From positions 620,001 through 684,000 of the forward strand of contig JADNRZ010000021.1 in NCBI GenBank assembly GCA_015501605.1: a stretch of DNA of 64,000 nucleotides, in the 5' to 3' direction. Positions within the stretch are counted from its first letter, which is position 1; each line of letters starts with the position of its first letter. This DNA comes from Panaeolus papilionaceus. Lineage: Eukaryota > Basidiomycota > Agaricomycetes > Agaricales. Below the pieces are notes generated by a model, which worked only from the letters and a program-made list of their open reading frames with translations, did not search any database and had not been told where the DNA came from. The position numbers were made by a program, and so were the translations under genes. This document shows, piece by piece, positions 42,668 through 54,622 of this stretch.

Positions 42668-43316
42668 TCATCTTTCCAATCTCCAATGTAAATTCTCATC
42701 ATTCAATGAACATTTGTGAGTGGTTCGTTCTCTTTTTCTATCATGTAGCGCTATGAACGATAATATTCCTCGCTGTTTCTTTCTCATTGTGAACGGGAAT
42801 GCCGATCTGAGCCCGGACGCGAAGGCAAGACTTGCGTAAATAAAAGACCCAATTCCATGGAACTCCTCAACTTGCTTCGTTTCCTTCTTCAGAAACTGAT
42901 ACAAAGGATCAAAAATTACGGATAACGAGCGACAGTTAGCTGCATAGATGCTACACGATGCCGCCACAACAAGAAATTCATCCTCTGCACAAATGTCTGT
43001 TCTTCGAAGGTATTTCTCAATAAATGTGCTGGTCGTTTTGAGATGGTGGGTTGCTGACTTCGGCGAAATGGGATACTTTTCCTGCAAAAACTTGAAAGCT
43101 CTTTTGATAGTCCACCTCAACCGATGGCAACTTGCCTGCACGTGCTACCCAGAATGTGAAGTCTGGAAGCCACTCCATTGCCAACCCATTCGAATCGGTG
43201 CTTTCGTAGTTGGTCTTGGTCAACGTCTGCTTCGAGTCTCGTAATTGCTTGCAGTTGTAACGCTTGCAGTTCGGGATCTGATGCCCAACAATAAGAAATA
43301 TGGAACGTGTGTACAC
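42668..43316 (-). pseudogene. Possible cyclin-like gene fragment
   Basis: Two overlapping minus-strand frames (43316-43017 and 43141-42668) look like parts of one gene. The stretch STFIEKYLRRTDICAEDEFL with VVAASCSIYAA resembles, weakly, the first cyclin box of cyclin C-type proteins. Upstream CKRYNCKQLRDSK could be its N-terminal region. The frames do not join without a splice or frameshift that I cannot place, and the rest is unrecognised. It sits at the point where the array reverses direction. It could instead be an unrelated hypothetical gene. Confidence 0.3.
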
Positions 43317-43594
43317 ATTTCCATTCCCACTGACAATGGGATCTCGAGATGGACTGGTTGCTTGGCTGAGCGTAGGCAGTGGGACAGGGTTTAAGTTAAA
43401 ACATTAATGTTCCATCCCAGCGAAGGTACCACCACGCGCATCAACATTTCATGTAATTGTAACTTTCTTCTATCGTAGCTCAAAGGCTAAACATTATATT
43501 AATACAGGACGCTCCATTGGTTCCTACAAATGAATGGCAGGGTAGTAGCTACGACCTCAACTGCAATTCAGCTCCTAACCAACTCGTCATTCAC

Positions 43595-46500
43595 TCAACC
43601 CCGCTTCTTCTTCTTCCCCGGAGTTCCGCCCGTCTTCGTCCCACCCACACCCAACCTCCCTCCAAGAGCCACACTGGCACTGTCCAACTTCACATCCCCA
43701 TTCATGTCCAAATCTACATCATCCCTCGCATATCTACTCGGGCTTATATGATGAAATCCCTCCACCTCCTCAATCGCATCTGGATCCTGCGCTTCCCAGC
43801 CTTGAAAAATCTCTTCATCTACAGTTCCAACCACGTCTGCGTTCATGAAATCCGAAGTGGCGTCTTGCGAGTGAGAGTGGGGGTTGGAAGGTGGAGCAAT
43901 ATCCATCCCTCCATCGCGAGTCAAAGCAGGGTCCAGGAAATCTTCGTCTTCTTCGTCAAACTCCAAGGGAACCTGTCCATGCGCGCCCGCATGCACCCTC
44001 GTACCACCATTACCTCTCCCCATCTGACTCCTCAACCTCCCAATCCCCTCACTCACTCCATCCCCAATCCCGGTCATCGTCCGAATAGGGATCGAATTCC
44101 TAAACGACTTGGGTTTCGTCGAGCCAGGAACACCGTTGGGGAACATGGGCAGAATAGCGGGTATATTGGTGTTATCAAACGACCCACTGATAGCATTGGC
44201 GAGGGGCTCATCGAAGTCAAATGACGGCGGTGAGAGGCCCGTGGTTGAGCTGAGGCGGCGTATGTCACGCGGGGAGGAGAAATCCTCCATGAATGCGCCA
44301 GAGGCGGGCGGGGAGGCGTAGGTGTTGATGGATACAGTTGTGCGTACTTCGATCTTGGACCCGATGATGTCGAGGTGAAGACGTCGAATGAGGGCGTGAT
44401 AGTCTTCTCCGAGGGTGTAGAACGAGAATTGATGGGAGAGGTAAAGCGATCGTGGAAGGACGCGAGTCGACTTTGAGCAGGTTGTGATCTCGGCTTCTGC
44501 GAGCCAGCTACGAGAGATATCCAATCAGTACAACTCATAATCAGCGAAAGAAACGAAACGAATGACATACTCTCCACCTCTCCCGCCCCTCTCATCTCTC
44601 CTGATCCTCATACCACCCAAGTCCTTCTTAACCTCCACCCACTCACGTCCTCTCTGCGCCAAAGCCCATGTCGCAATCACGCTCTCCTTCACGCTCAACT
44701 CCAAAGCCACGTCCTTACCCTCTGTCCCCCTGTCTTTATTATCCCTATTCGTCGAGCTCGAACTCGTACGACTTATCGCGCCCCCTCCACCAGCCCCAGT
44801 ACCCATGATTCCCAACCCCTTCGATGGCGACGAGCTGGTCAATTTCCCTGCTGCACCTAGACCAGGGAGCGAGATCGACGTTACACCAAGCGCGTGTACG
44901 GAGGCCGCGATGCCCGATTCGCGGGGGAAGTGCTTATCCACAGTGAGTCTATACAACGAAAGCGTAGAATCGAGTGGATCGAACAGGAGAATGTCCTGAA
45001 AATTCGTCGTTTTCTTCGTCGACTTGGGAGAAGCGAGAAGAGGTGAAGTATTGGGATCGATGGAGTGCCGGGATTGAGACGATGAGCGCTGAGAGGTAGG
45101 AAGAAGGTTCGGCGAAGAAGATAGGTCTGAAGGAGTGAGGAGTGTAAATGCGAGTGGGACACTACGTGTTTCGACTTCTGAGGTGGTGGATGAACTCTTG
45201 GGCCGAAGACGAGCGACGGGGTTGAGTTCAGTCAGTGGGAATTGCTATCGATTGGTAAAATGAGTACGATCGTCAAAGCTTTGAAATAAGACATAATTTG
45301 AAAACTCACAACTTGTTCAACATTCTTAACCCGTCCTTCATAATGACTACCCACATCACTAGGCCCTCCATAAGGATTCGTCGCAAACAAATGTACCGTC
45401 CTATGATTCGTAGCAATTGCCGTCCACCGCCCATCACGCGCTACCTCGCAGCCTTCGATAGAAGCGTAAGTACGACCACGACGGAGGTTGTAGACGTGGG
45501 TAGAACCGGCTGTGTACTCGTGAGTCGAGGCCTTGTCGTCTTCCGCGAAGCTGGAGGCAAGACGACGCGGGACCGGGTTAAGCTTGAACATCCTCACGAA
45601 ATGACCATCTGCGAGGATTGCAGCCACACTCGTCCCATCAGGCGTGAACTTGAGGCCTGAAATGAGTTGACTCCTCGAGACGAGGAATTCTGCGACTTTG
45701 GTGGGTGTTGGAATCATCGTTGTAGTCGATGGGGGTGGTGAGATCGCAAAGGAAGATGAGATTGCTTTGGACGTGAGGAGCAACGCCCACAAATCGACGA
45801 CAGCAACATAACTCCCCCTCTCCACCCTCGTCCTCGTCTCAGGCGCAATCGTCGTAATCCTCGGATTCGGACTCCCACTCGCTTCACTCCCCACCGACCC
45901 AGCTTGTCCTGTGACACCACCACCACCACCACCTGACACCCTCCTCTCCCTCTCCCGCATTCTCTGCAATACATCCTCCCTCGGATACTCATCATCAGGC
46001 GCGCTCCTCGACACCCTCCCTGATCCTCCTATTCCCCCTCCCACACCAGCACCCGACCCAACCCCCGAAGCCACACCAGCCGAACTCAGTGCCTCTACAG
46101 CTTTGCCCCCTAAGAACTTCATCCCGCCCAACACGCTCTCTCCCACCTTCACAGCTGCACTTCCTAGTTCTCTTTGGGTGACCCCGCCCCCTGAACCCGT
46201 AGCCATACCTAACCCCCGACTCGCGAGGCTCCTCAGGCCACCTCCAATTGCGCCCAACGCGGAAGAGGTGGAAGAGGCGGTGGAGGTGGATAGCGCTGAA
46301 CTAGAGGTAGTGTGAGAGTGGGTGCTCCCAAGTGAGCCTACATCGAGTGAGTGTAGGGGGTTGGGAGATGAAGATGCAGCAGAAGATGATGAGAAACGGC
46401 GAGAAGAGGTCGATTTGGTGGATGTACCGGGGATGGCGAGTCCTAAGAGGCTAGTAGGCGATGAGGATGTGCCGACGCTGGGTGAAGCGTACGCCAATAA

Positions 46501-49500
46501 GCGATGGTTGAGCGCGAATACGGGCCTGGAAGGTGAGAGTGGAAGCGCGCTCTGAGCTCGATCCTTGGGCCTCGCGTCTTCATCGAGAGAGATTGAATGC
46601 CTCCCTCGTGAAGGATCTAAAAATACAGGGTTTACGTTCGAACCTGGCCGCCCATAGGCGGAAGCAGGCGAACGAATAGATAAACGATCTTGATGTATAT
46701 TCCTTTGTCCTGAATTATGCTGAGATTGCGAATATGAATATGGATATGCGGTTCCGGATGATAAATAAGATGAAGATGATGTTGAAGGTGGTGGGTTAGA
46801 TGAGGAACGAGAGACAGCAGAAGTTTGCGTTGAGGGAACTGCGAAGAGCTCGAGGGCTGATTCGGGAATGGCGTAGAGGGTCTTTAACGTGGCTGATGAA
46901 AGGATAACGAGAGAAGCGGGTGAAACGGTGCTCTACACGAAGGTTCAAGGAAGTTAGAAATAAGGAGTTTAATTTTGCTGAGGTAAACTTACGACGACCA
47001 CAAAGTCGCTCCCAGTCTCCATCTTGACGCCAACCCCATTGATCCTGACCCTCTTCACGATCTCGTGCGTATGCAAAGAGTACACCACCAATACCGACTC
47101 AACCTCTACTTCGACATCCAGCTCATCAACACGCTCGTGGACGCCGCGTTGATATCCTGGGGAGCGAAGAGGCGAGGGTGGTGGGAGATGATGGCGGGTA
47201 ACCACTTCCATCCTGTGTATAGATGTAAGCGCAAGTATCAGCAGGATGAAAGGAGACATACAAAAGGCCCAGCAACGGCCCCATCCTCCTATCTATTCCA
47301 CCACCATGCGCCGTCGCATGCTCTATAACCCGACAACTGGGGTCTTTCAGGATCCCAACGTCGACGACTCTGGCCTCTCGTTCCTTCTCGCCCCGCACAT
47401 CCTTACTCCTACCCTCCCCCTCCATTCCCAGTACCTCCTCAACGCTAAAACGAACGTTCAGAACCTCTTCTACACCCGAGAGGTTCCCGCAGTTATAAAT
47501 CCTCACACCTCCGCCTTCGTATCCCAACACGAGAACACGTTGAGAACCAATGACATCCCACGTCGCAAGAGAGGGTTTAGACGAAAACTTCTTCGCCTGC
47601 ACGCCCAATGCAGGACTCCTAATCGTCGCACCCAAATCTTCCTCCGCTCCCTCTCTACCATCGGGGTACCCATACGGATTCTCCCCGTACGTGCCTGTGC
47701 CGTGCTGCGCCTGCGACAACCCCAGTCCAACCCCGCCCCTCCTAATCGCCTGCGCCAGCCCACTTCCTTTACCAGCAGCAGCGACGACACCACCCACCAC
47801 AGCTCCATAACCCCCTAAGAAACGGGAGTTGGAGGGTGGCGGGGAGGTAGGCGAGATGAGGCGCGGTGCGATGGTGGTATGCGAGGCGTAGGGCTGGTAT
47901 ACGCTAGGCGATGAGGAGGCATGGCGGTGCGTACGCGACGAGTGTGGATTATCGTATGAATCGGTGTCGAGTGAGAGCCCGGGACGGGTGGGTTGCGGGT
48001 GGTAGACCTGTTCGTGATCCCTCTCATCCCATGTGCGCTCATACTCCCTCTCGAATTCTTGCTGGGAGACGCCGCGCTTGTGTCCTTTCTGTGAAATTGG
48101 GGATGGGTATCCTGTGGGTTGACCTAATATGGAAGATTCAAAGGAATCTTCCGAGTATTGATGAGCGTAGGTGGGATGGTGTGGCTTAGTTCGTGAGGGT
48201 TGAGGAAGAGACTGACGAGCCGGAGATCGCGTCGTGGTATGAGCGATTTCGCGGGCGTCAGGCGAACGTTGAGCCTGGGGCTGAGAGATGATGTAGGGAT
48301 GAGCGGAGGTGGGTGATGATACTGGTGGGTGGTATGATCTGGATGAATACGAGGGGGAAAACATGTCAGTATTCGTGAAATTTTGGAACAGAGCGGCGAA
48401 GAAGGACATGACGGTAGTAAAAGAAAGAACGAAACGGAAATTGAACTTAAAAGAAAGAAAATATACGATGGAAGGGATGAAAGGGAAAGACGAGGGAACA
48501 GCGAACAAAGGCCATCCCACATCCAAACCCAACTCGTCCTTGACCTCGTGCTAGCCTGCAGGGCGTCTCTTCAACATCATCCTCGGTAACTCCATTTCCC
48601 GTTCCTTTCCGTGTCCCTGGAGCAGCGTTTCCCATGGACGGCTACTGCGCTCGCCGCAAGGCAAGCAAATGTGGGATAGGTGATCAAGCTAACGAAATGG
48701 CACGGAGGAAAAGTGAATCTGGACCAGCGCTTGAACAGAGGGAAAATGAAAAGACGCGTCGTGGACGAAAATCAAATAAAAGGTCACCAACATCTCCCCC
48801 ACATCCAAAATAAGATCCGGAGACCCACCCCACACTTTACCGACGGAAACGAACGGAAACACAGAGGCACAAAATATGATATGACATCATAAGAGGGTAA
48901 CGGGACGAAAGTGGGATGTGGACAGTCGAATTACGTGCGAACAGGGGCTCGTGAAGATGATTATGGCGTGTCCTTGAGACGATGTTGAGGAGATGAAGAT
49001 CCGGACGTGCAGTAGAAGAATAAGGAGGTTGCCGGTTGAGTGATGTGGTCCTTTAGACACGAAAGCAGGGTGTAGGCCCAGAACAAGCACGTTGAGAGGG
49101 TTAAATGAGAAAGACCATGAATGAATGTACACGAGGAGAGAATTGAGTCAGAGACCCTACAGAATCACGACATCTGTATGAATGTGGGGAAATAGACGCA
49201 AGGGTTTAGCACCCCAACGGCACCTCATGCTGATGTGGGGTTGTCATACTGCACTCGCGCAGTGAAATGGAAAACGAGAAAAACCAAGACGATGAACCAA
49301 AGTCGGAGTGTAAAGGGAAAGAGAAGACAAGGAGAACAGGAAAGAAGCGAAGAGAAAACGAGAAAGACGAGGAATAAAAATAGAAACATACCCATCATCA
49401 TCCCCACCGCCCTCCTCCTCTCCCTCCAAGTCCATAATACTCTCCACACTCTGATACACTCTCGGCGGAATCGGGAGAGGCTGAGGGCTCTCTGGGTCAA

Positions 49501-49849
49501 CAGGTAAGGACGCCTCGCGGAACGGGGGCGACCGATACCGGGTATCGTTGTAGGTATACGTCGCTGACAAGTCTTCTTCGTCGTCGTAATTCTCATGTAC
49601 GGCTGACGTGGCAAGTCCCTGGGTTGGAAGTGAAGACGGCGGCGTCTCTACGTCGACGAGTTTGTCGGGTCTTGAGTCTAGAAGCGACATGGGGGGCTTG
49701 TCGAGTTCGGGTTCGGGGAGAGGCGTTGGGAGTTGTGTCGGCGGAGAGAGCAGGAGAGAAGATTGGACAGTTGGAGATGGGGATTGACTGGATTGATTAG
49801 TGGTGTCCTTTCGTTTGTTTCGTCCATGCTTTGATGAGCGTGAGGGCAT
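43595..49849 (-). CDS. BCAS3/WD40-type autophagy-related protein, intact copy
   Basis: The proposed exons are 49849-49392, 48338-47262, 47212-46993, 46932-45310, 45244-44571 and 44507-43595. Every junction is GT-AG and the frame closes at 1654 aa. The first intron (1053 bp) is unusually long and may hide small exons. The N terminus is Ser/Pro-rich and acidic. A WD40-like part includes RVLVLGYEGGGVRIYNCGNL and SGLKFTPDGTSVAAILADG. A Gly/Ser-rich insertion lies between blades (about 46400-45900). The C-terminal part has DILLFDPLDSTLSLYRLTV and ESGIAASVHALGVTSISLPG, which I associate with the BCAS3 domain. Animal BCAS3 is a PROPPIN-like protein recruited to phagophore membranes; a similar role here is inference. 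The C terminus is Lys-rich (GKKKKRG). Confidence 0.8.
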
Positions 49850-50239
49850 AAAGAGAGCGGGGTGGGTGATAAGTTGGTATTAAAATACAGTCAAGTGAAT
49901 TTATGAAAGCTTTATTGAATATCTGGATAAATGTCAGTAAAGAACGTGTATTCAAAGAAAGAAAGGAACAGGAAAGAAAGAGAAAGAGATGTACCGTCAA
50001 TGTCAGAGAGTGAGTCAGAATAAGATGGTGTGATACAAACAACCAATTCTGTGCAACCAAATGCCAGAATTATCGAGAAATATCTATAAGGGTTATAAAG
50101 AGATGAAGCAAGAAAGCAGAGAAAGCAGTTATTGAGAGTGTCTGTGAGTGTTATGGGGCTTCCTCCGTCTGGTCAAAGCCAAAGGAGTCGGAATGAACAA
50201 CCACCCGTTATCATCACCACGCTGGATATATTAAGAAAT

Positions 50240-50251
50240 CACGTCACGTCA
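50240..50251 (-). promoter_or_regulatory. Tandem CRE-like motif upstream of the intact BCAS3-type gene
   Basis: TGACGTGACGTG on the minus strand, about 390 bp upstream of the ATG. It is conserved in the three relics, so it predates the duplications and is a candidate bZIP site. Confidence 0.5.
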
Positions 50252-50259
50252 TGTGCAGT

Positions 50260-51100
50260 ATGTCACATCCCCAACGCATCTTATCAGCAACCTTTCTTTG
50301 TTTCCTCGTTTTTAATTAATTCATCATTACCTTAGCAGCTGAAATACACATTTACCCGCAGCGTTCGAGCACCCACATCACATACACGTATATAGGCTAC
50401 CTGAGCGAAACGTCCATTGAGTGTCTTCGTAATAGGACGGTGTGGTCGATCAGCAACGTCGGGACATGCTTTCATGCTCCACTCACCATACTATCCAAGC
50501 CTTTCACTGTTTTCTGTACTTTAGCTTACTGCGTTGTCACCCTCTGCTTACGTCGAGCGCTCTAACGTGTTCACGTGTGAAATACGATACCTTGTACACC
50601 CCGATCGCAACGCGATGGCGGCGTATGAGAACCATTAACCTTGATGCTCAAAAATGTAGAGCACAGGTGCGAGGATAGCAGTATCCATCATAAATGTACA
50701 GAGGCTGACTATCCGCTAATGATTGAAAAATCAAGATCTCAGAGGTTCAAATGTGACTGCGACCATTAGATGTTCCTTTTGCATTCTGTACATTTGGAAG
50801 AGCGCGGTTGGAAAGGTAGATGTCAAGTCGCGTGGTCATAATGGCACCAATGTGAACAATGGATTGATAAAAGGTAGATAAAACAATCAGGGGGATGTAG
50901 CACCATTTTATCGAAAGAGGAAACAATTGCAGAAAACCGTGGAACGCTAAAAGAGAAAAAGGAAATATCGCAGGTAGGAAGTAAAGCAACGAGACACAAG
51001 AAAAAAAGTAGAACGTCGGTACATGTAGAACAAAAGTTTCAATAACTACGAGCTCATACGTAAGTAAGACGATACACCATGAAACAAAGGACGCACCGAG
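50260..51100. other. Intergenic stretch between the BCAS3-type gene and GTPase D
   Basis: No gene or clear repeat seen. It holds the distal promoter of the minus-strand BCAS3-type gene and the 3' flank of GTPase D. Confidence 0.4.
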
Positions 51101-51108
51101 TTTATAAA

Positions 51109-52686
51109 TCATTCATCGAGACGCTCGCGCAACTTCCTGATCCACTTCTTCATCCAATTCAAAACTCTGGCGAGCCTTGCTCTGCGGATAGTGGTGGTGG
51201 TTGCTTGAATCGGAATAGTCTCATCATTCTGCGGGTCAGACGGAGAACCGGTTGTGTGTGGAGCACAAAAAGGGTCCACTGGAAGGACCATATGCGGTTG
51301 GTGGTGAATGGCGTAGGATGTCTGCGGAACAGGAATAATACGGTCGGACGTCTGGGATGCTGGCTCTTGTATTTCGGACTCAGGTGCGCCTGATGTCACA
51401 TCCACAATTGGAACGTCATTTGCAGTCGTGAGTGGGGGTAAATCGGACGTCCGGGAGGCTGCAGCTAGTGTCTCAGACTGGGGTGATACTGAAGTTGTAT
51501 CCTGCACTGGAGCAGCACTGGCGAGCGGTGGTCCAAATTCACGCATCTCCTGCTCGAACATTGCAAGGAGCTTCTGCGCCTCGTCGAGTCGCGGAACCAG
51601 CGCTGTCACTAGCTCCGTGTCTTCTTGTTCTCTTGCTCCGGACAAATCAGACTCTATGTTCGCGAGTTGCATGTGAAGATTTTGAATTCGTGTGTGAAGG
51701 TCGTTGTAAAGGTTTGCGCCGAATGTCGCCTTCGGAATCTGGAGCCAGTCTGTAAAGCCTGTGACTTTCAGAAGTTCAAATTCGGGCTCAGAATGACGAC
51801 CAAAAGCGTTGTGCAGAATAGACAGAGCTGATTCTTGTGTATTGTGGAACTTGAGAATTTCGGTGCCGTTGTCCACGTATTCCTGAAATAAAAGTTTGAA
51901 AGAGGTAAGGTGTAATTCGGAACACACATACCTTCCATATCTCATCCCGAAGCTGAATGAAATTACTCTCTGCCCGCTTCCTTCCAGTGTCGTTGCAAAC
52001 ACAGTCCCACATCGTTGAAACAACCGTAATACTTTCAGCTGTCTCAACACCTGTTATGGCCTGGACAGTACGAAGCACCTGTCGGTGACTCCCTGGCAAA
52101 CGTGGATTGTTGACTGGGCTAAAGTACAAAATGCGGGACACTTCAAGCAACCTAGCAGACATATTGAGTGGTTTTGTTCCCTTGATATAGTGGTGGACGT
52201 TTCACCATACTGCAATCATCCAATCCTTCAACATAGAGACTATCTTCATCTCCGATATCTTTGTATCTGCGAATCCCGGGACATCGACAAGATAAATCGG
52301 AGAACCACCGCACGTCGCATTGATAAGTCTGTAGATGGATATAAACTGCGTAAATCCTTCCAGCTGATTGCTGGAAATTTTGAAGGATTTTTTGGAGTCC
52401 AGCACCTCTATGAACTTCGAAGTTATAAGCCAGCATTAGTAGGCTCAATAAAATTTCCGATGACGACCAAGCTTACGGTGCTTTTGCCCGCGCCTGTGGG
52501 ACCCAAAATTCTAAAATAAGGTCAATGCATAACTAGACATGGAAGGTCTGGGTCTATTCACAAAATAATAGTGCGTTCGTCCAGTGTGCCTCTAACTTCC
52601 TCGATTTGTTCGATCAATTCAACTGATACGGTGCCGCCGACTTCGATTCCCTCAGGCTTGTACTCGATAGCAGGAGGATTTTCCAT
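51109..52686 (-). CDS. P-loop GTPase, AIG1/GIMAP-like (copy D, long linker)
   Basis: The exons are 52686-52562, 52510-52477, 52414-52206, 52151-51932 and 51882-51109, giving 453 aa with the frame kept. P-loop GPTGAGKST, DVPGF and STMWD (one change from TTMWD) are present. Exon 1 is two codons longer than in A-C. The linker is the longest of the family, with near-repeats of an SETLAAASRTSD/SEIQEPASQTSD type, and the C terminus is basic and amphipathic (LNWMKKWIRKLRERLDE). It lies upstream of, and in the same direction as, the intact BCAS3-type gene. That order mirrors GTPase pseudogene-relic C-GTPase C on the other strand. Confidence 0.84.
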
Positions 52687-52689
52687 AAT

Positions 52690-53740
52690 GGTAGCAAGGT
52701 AAGTGCGACTGTCAAATGGGGTGGTCACGGTATCAATTCAAGCCGCTAAATGGGAGTAGACGATGAAGTTCAAACCACCCGTATAGGGTGAAATGCACAT
52801 GAGTTAACCTCGAGGCATCAATGACATGTGAGTGTCATACCAATCAGGTGTCACATACCATTCCCGTTGGACTTGAATAATAGAACGTTGAAGGTGATTC
52901 GATCGAATTTGTCATCTACAGTAGGTCGGTGATCTGACAAGCGAACTCGCTCTTGAGTCCTCGATGAGGTTCGCTCCCTTTTTGGAAAGATAATCCGTGA
53001 CATTTCTCGGGGAAGTGACTCAATGCGTGTTTCGGTCTCATCCGATTCCGATATGAATATTGTTTCAGGAACATATCACTGTCTATCATGTGGAACATGA
53101 ATGAGTAGAAAAGCCAAAACTCATATTACATTATCACTTACAGCCTCAATGTCGACCTACATTAAGGAGGGTTATGTGGGCTGGCAAACGACACTGTATA
53201 CCTAAACTTGTGCTAAGGTTGGCAGAGGTAGTACAGATAACACACCTTTGAGAGTTCAGGGGTAATTTAGGCGATAGTGTTTAGCCTAACGACCAGAAAT
53301 TCACGTCGAGCCTCCACCTCAACGCCAACGCCAGTGTTTCTGTCTCTGAGATACTATCAATCAGATAGGCGGAAGATCTTATCACTGTACTCGTCACTGG
53401 CATATATCGTTATTTAGATCTCAACATCGAAGCAGACCGTGGTATCTGTTATATCTACATGCGTCACAGGGACTCTCAAACATGTTAGCTTTGCCATGTT
53501 GACCCAGCAGCTTGAAACAACAGGTAATGACCTGCGCAAATGACGAACAATTCAGCGGAGATTCAAAGTTGGTCAGAGCTTGAAAGTCAGAGTTTGGTAA
53601 CACTTTCGACTTCCGAAACGTGTCGAATAACTCAAACCCCATTCTCTCTCCTACCCCTAGCATCTCCTCATTCTCTTCCTCCCCCCTCTTTTATATATAT
53701 ATTACCAACAACCTTTTGACTCGTATAGAATCACATATGG
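52690..53740. other. Non-coding stretch right of GTPase D
   Basis: 52690-52850 matches the common upstream flank of the GTPase genes. The remainder to 53740 shows no gene. A short TATATATAT tract lies at 53693-53701. Confidence 0.4.
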
Positions 53741-54341
53741 TGATGAGCAGCGCCCTCACCTAAACCCGTAAACACGCTATTTTCGCATTTCATCATCACG
53801 CACGCACGCGCGTTTCACGCAAAGATGCTTACACATCCCCGGTCATCACGGCCTGCTTCCCGACTCAAGGCGCCCAAGCGCGTCGCTCTTAACCATTACT
53901 ACGAGTCAACCACAGTTCAAACGGGATAACAGACAGCCGTACCCCGCAACAGCGCCACCCAAGGCGAAAACGGACTTTAAATTTGTTTATTCCATCATTT
54001 ATTTATAATTTTCGTATTCCAACTGCTATGTCCTCTCACTACTCCCTTTCTATTTTACCGGTTTGGATAGTTTCTTTTGTTTCGAACCCTTTTTGCTGCG
54101 CCTCGGTGTTTTCTTGGGTTGTTTCCAACCTCCCCCCAGTTGGTAGATTAGCTCTGTAGCACATTTGTACATAGTTCAGCGACCTTGGTGAAAATAGACC
54201 AGCCTACTTCATGCCCACTTTTTGTACCTCTAAGTCTCAGTATCACATCTCAGTTCTAGGATGCGTCGTCTGCTTCAAATCAAGCTTTATTCTATCGCTG
54301 CGAAGGTCTTGTTACCTACGGAAACACCCACGCGCACCCGG
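53741..54341 (+). repeat. Truncated solo LTR of the right-edge Gypsy family, inverted
   Basis: It begins TGATGAGCAGCGC and follows, in reverse orientation, the LTRs at 40097 and 59596, including the TTTCGAACCC...GCGCCTCGG block near 54090. Homology ends around CGCACCC (54341), about 100 bp short of a full LTR. It is more diverged than the other copies. Confidence 0.7.
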
Positions 54342-54622
54342 GTGTGATTAGATTAGTTGCAAAAAATGGTATCGCAGTTTTGAATTGTGACTAAATATCG
54401 GGGGGAGGTGCTGGTACGGACTCGGAGGTGTATTCGGTGATGCAGCTACTCTGGAGGGTGGACCCATTCTATCACTAAGGCATTACATAATCAGCTTTCA
54501 TCGACAAACTGAGACTTAGACATCTGGGATCATCAGATATCGAACTGAGGCAAGCGAAATAAAATATAAACGAATACACGACAGATAAGAAGTAATTCGA
54601 AACAATGAAAGAAGCTGCAACC

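Noticed and set aside
43517..44224. 235-codon plus-strand ORF
   Set aside because: It is antisense to the last exon of the BCAS3-type gene, with no recognisable domain.
45911..46315. 134-codon plus-strand ORF
   Set aside because: It is antisense to the Gly/Ser-rich insertion of the BCAS3-type gene, whose frame and splice sites are coherent.
47246..47818. 190-codon plus-strand ORF
   Set aside because: Antisense to exon 2 of the BCAS3-type gene, where the minus-strand frame is supported by WD40-like sequence and three relics.
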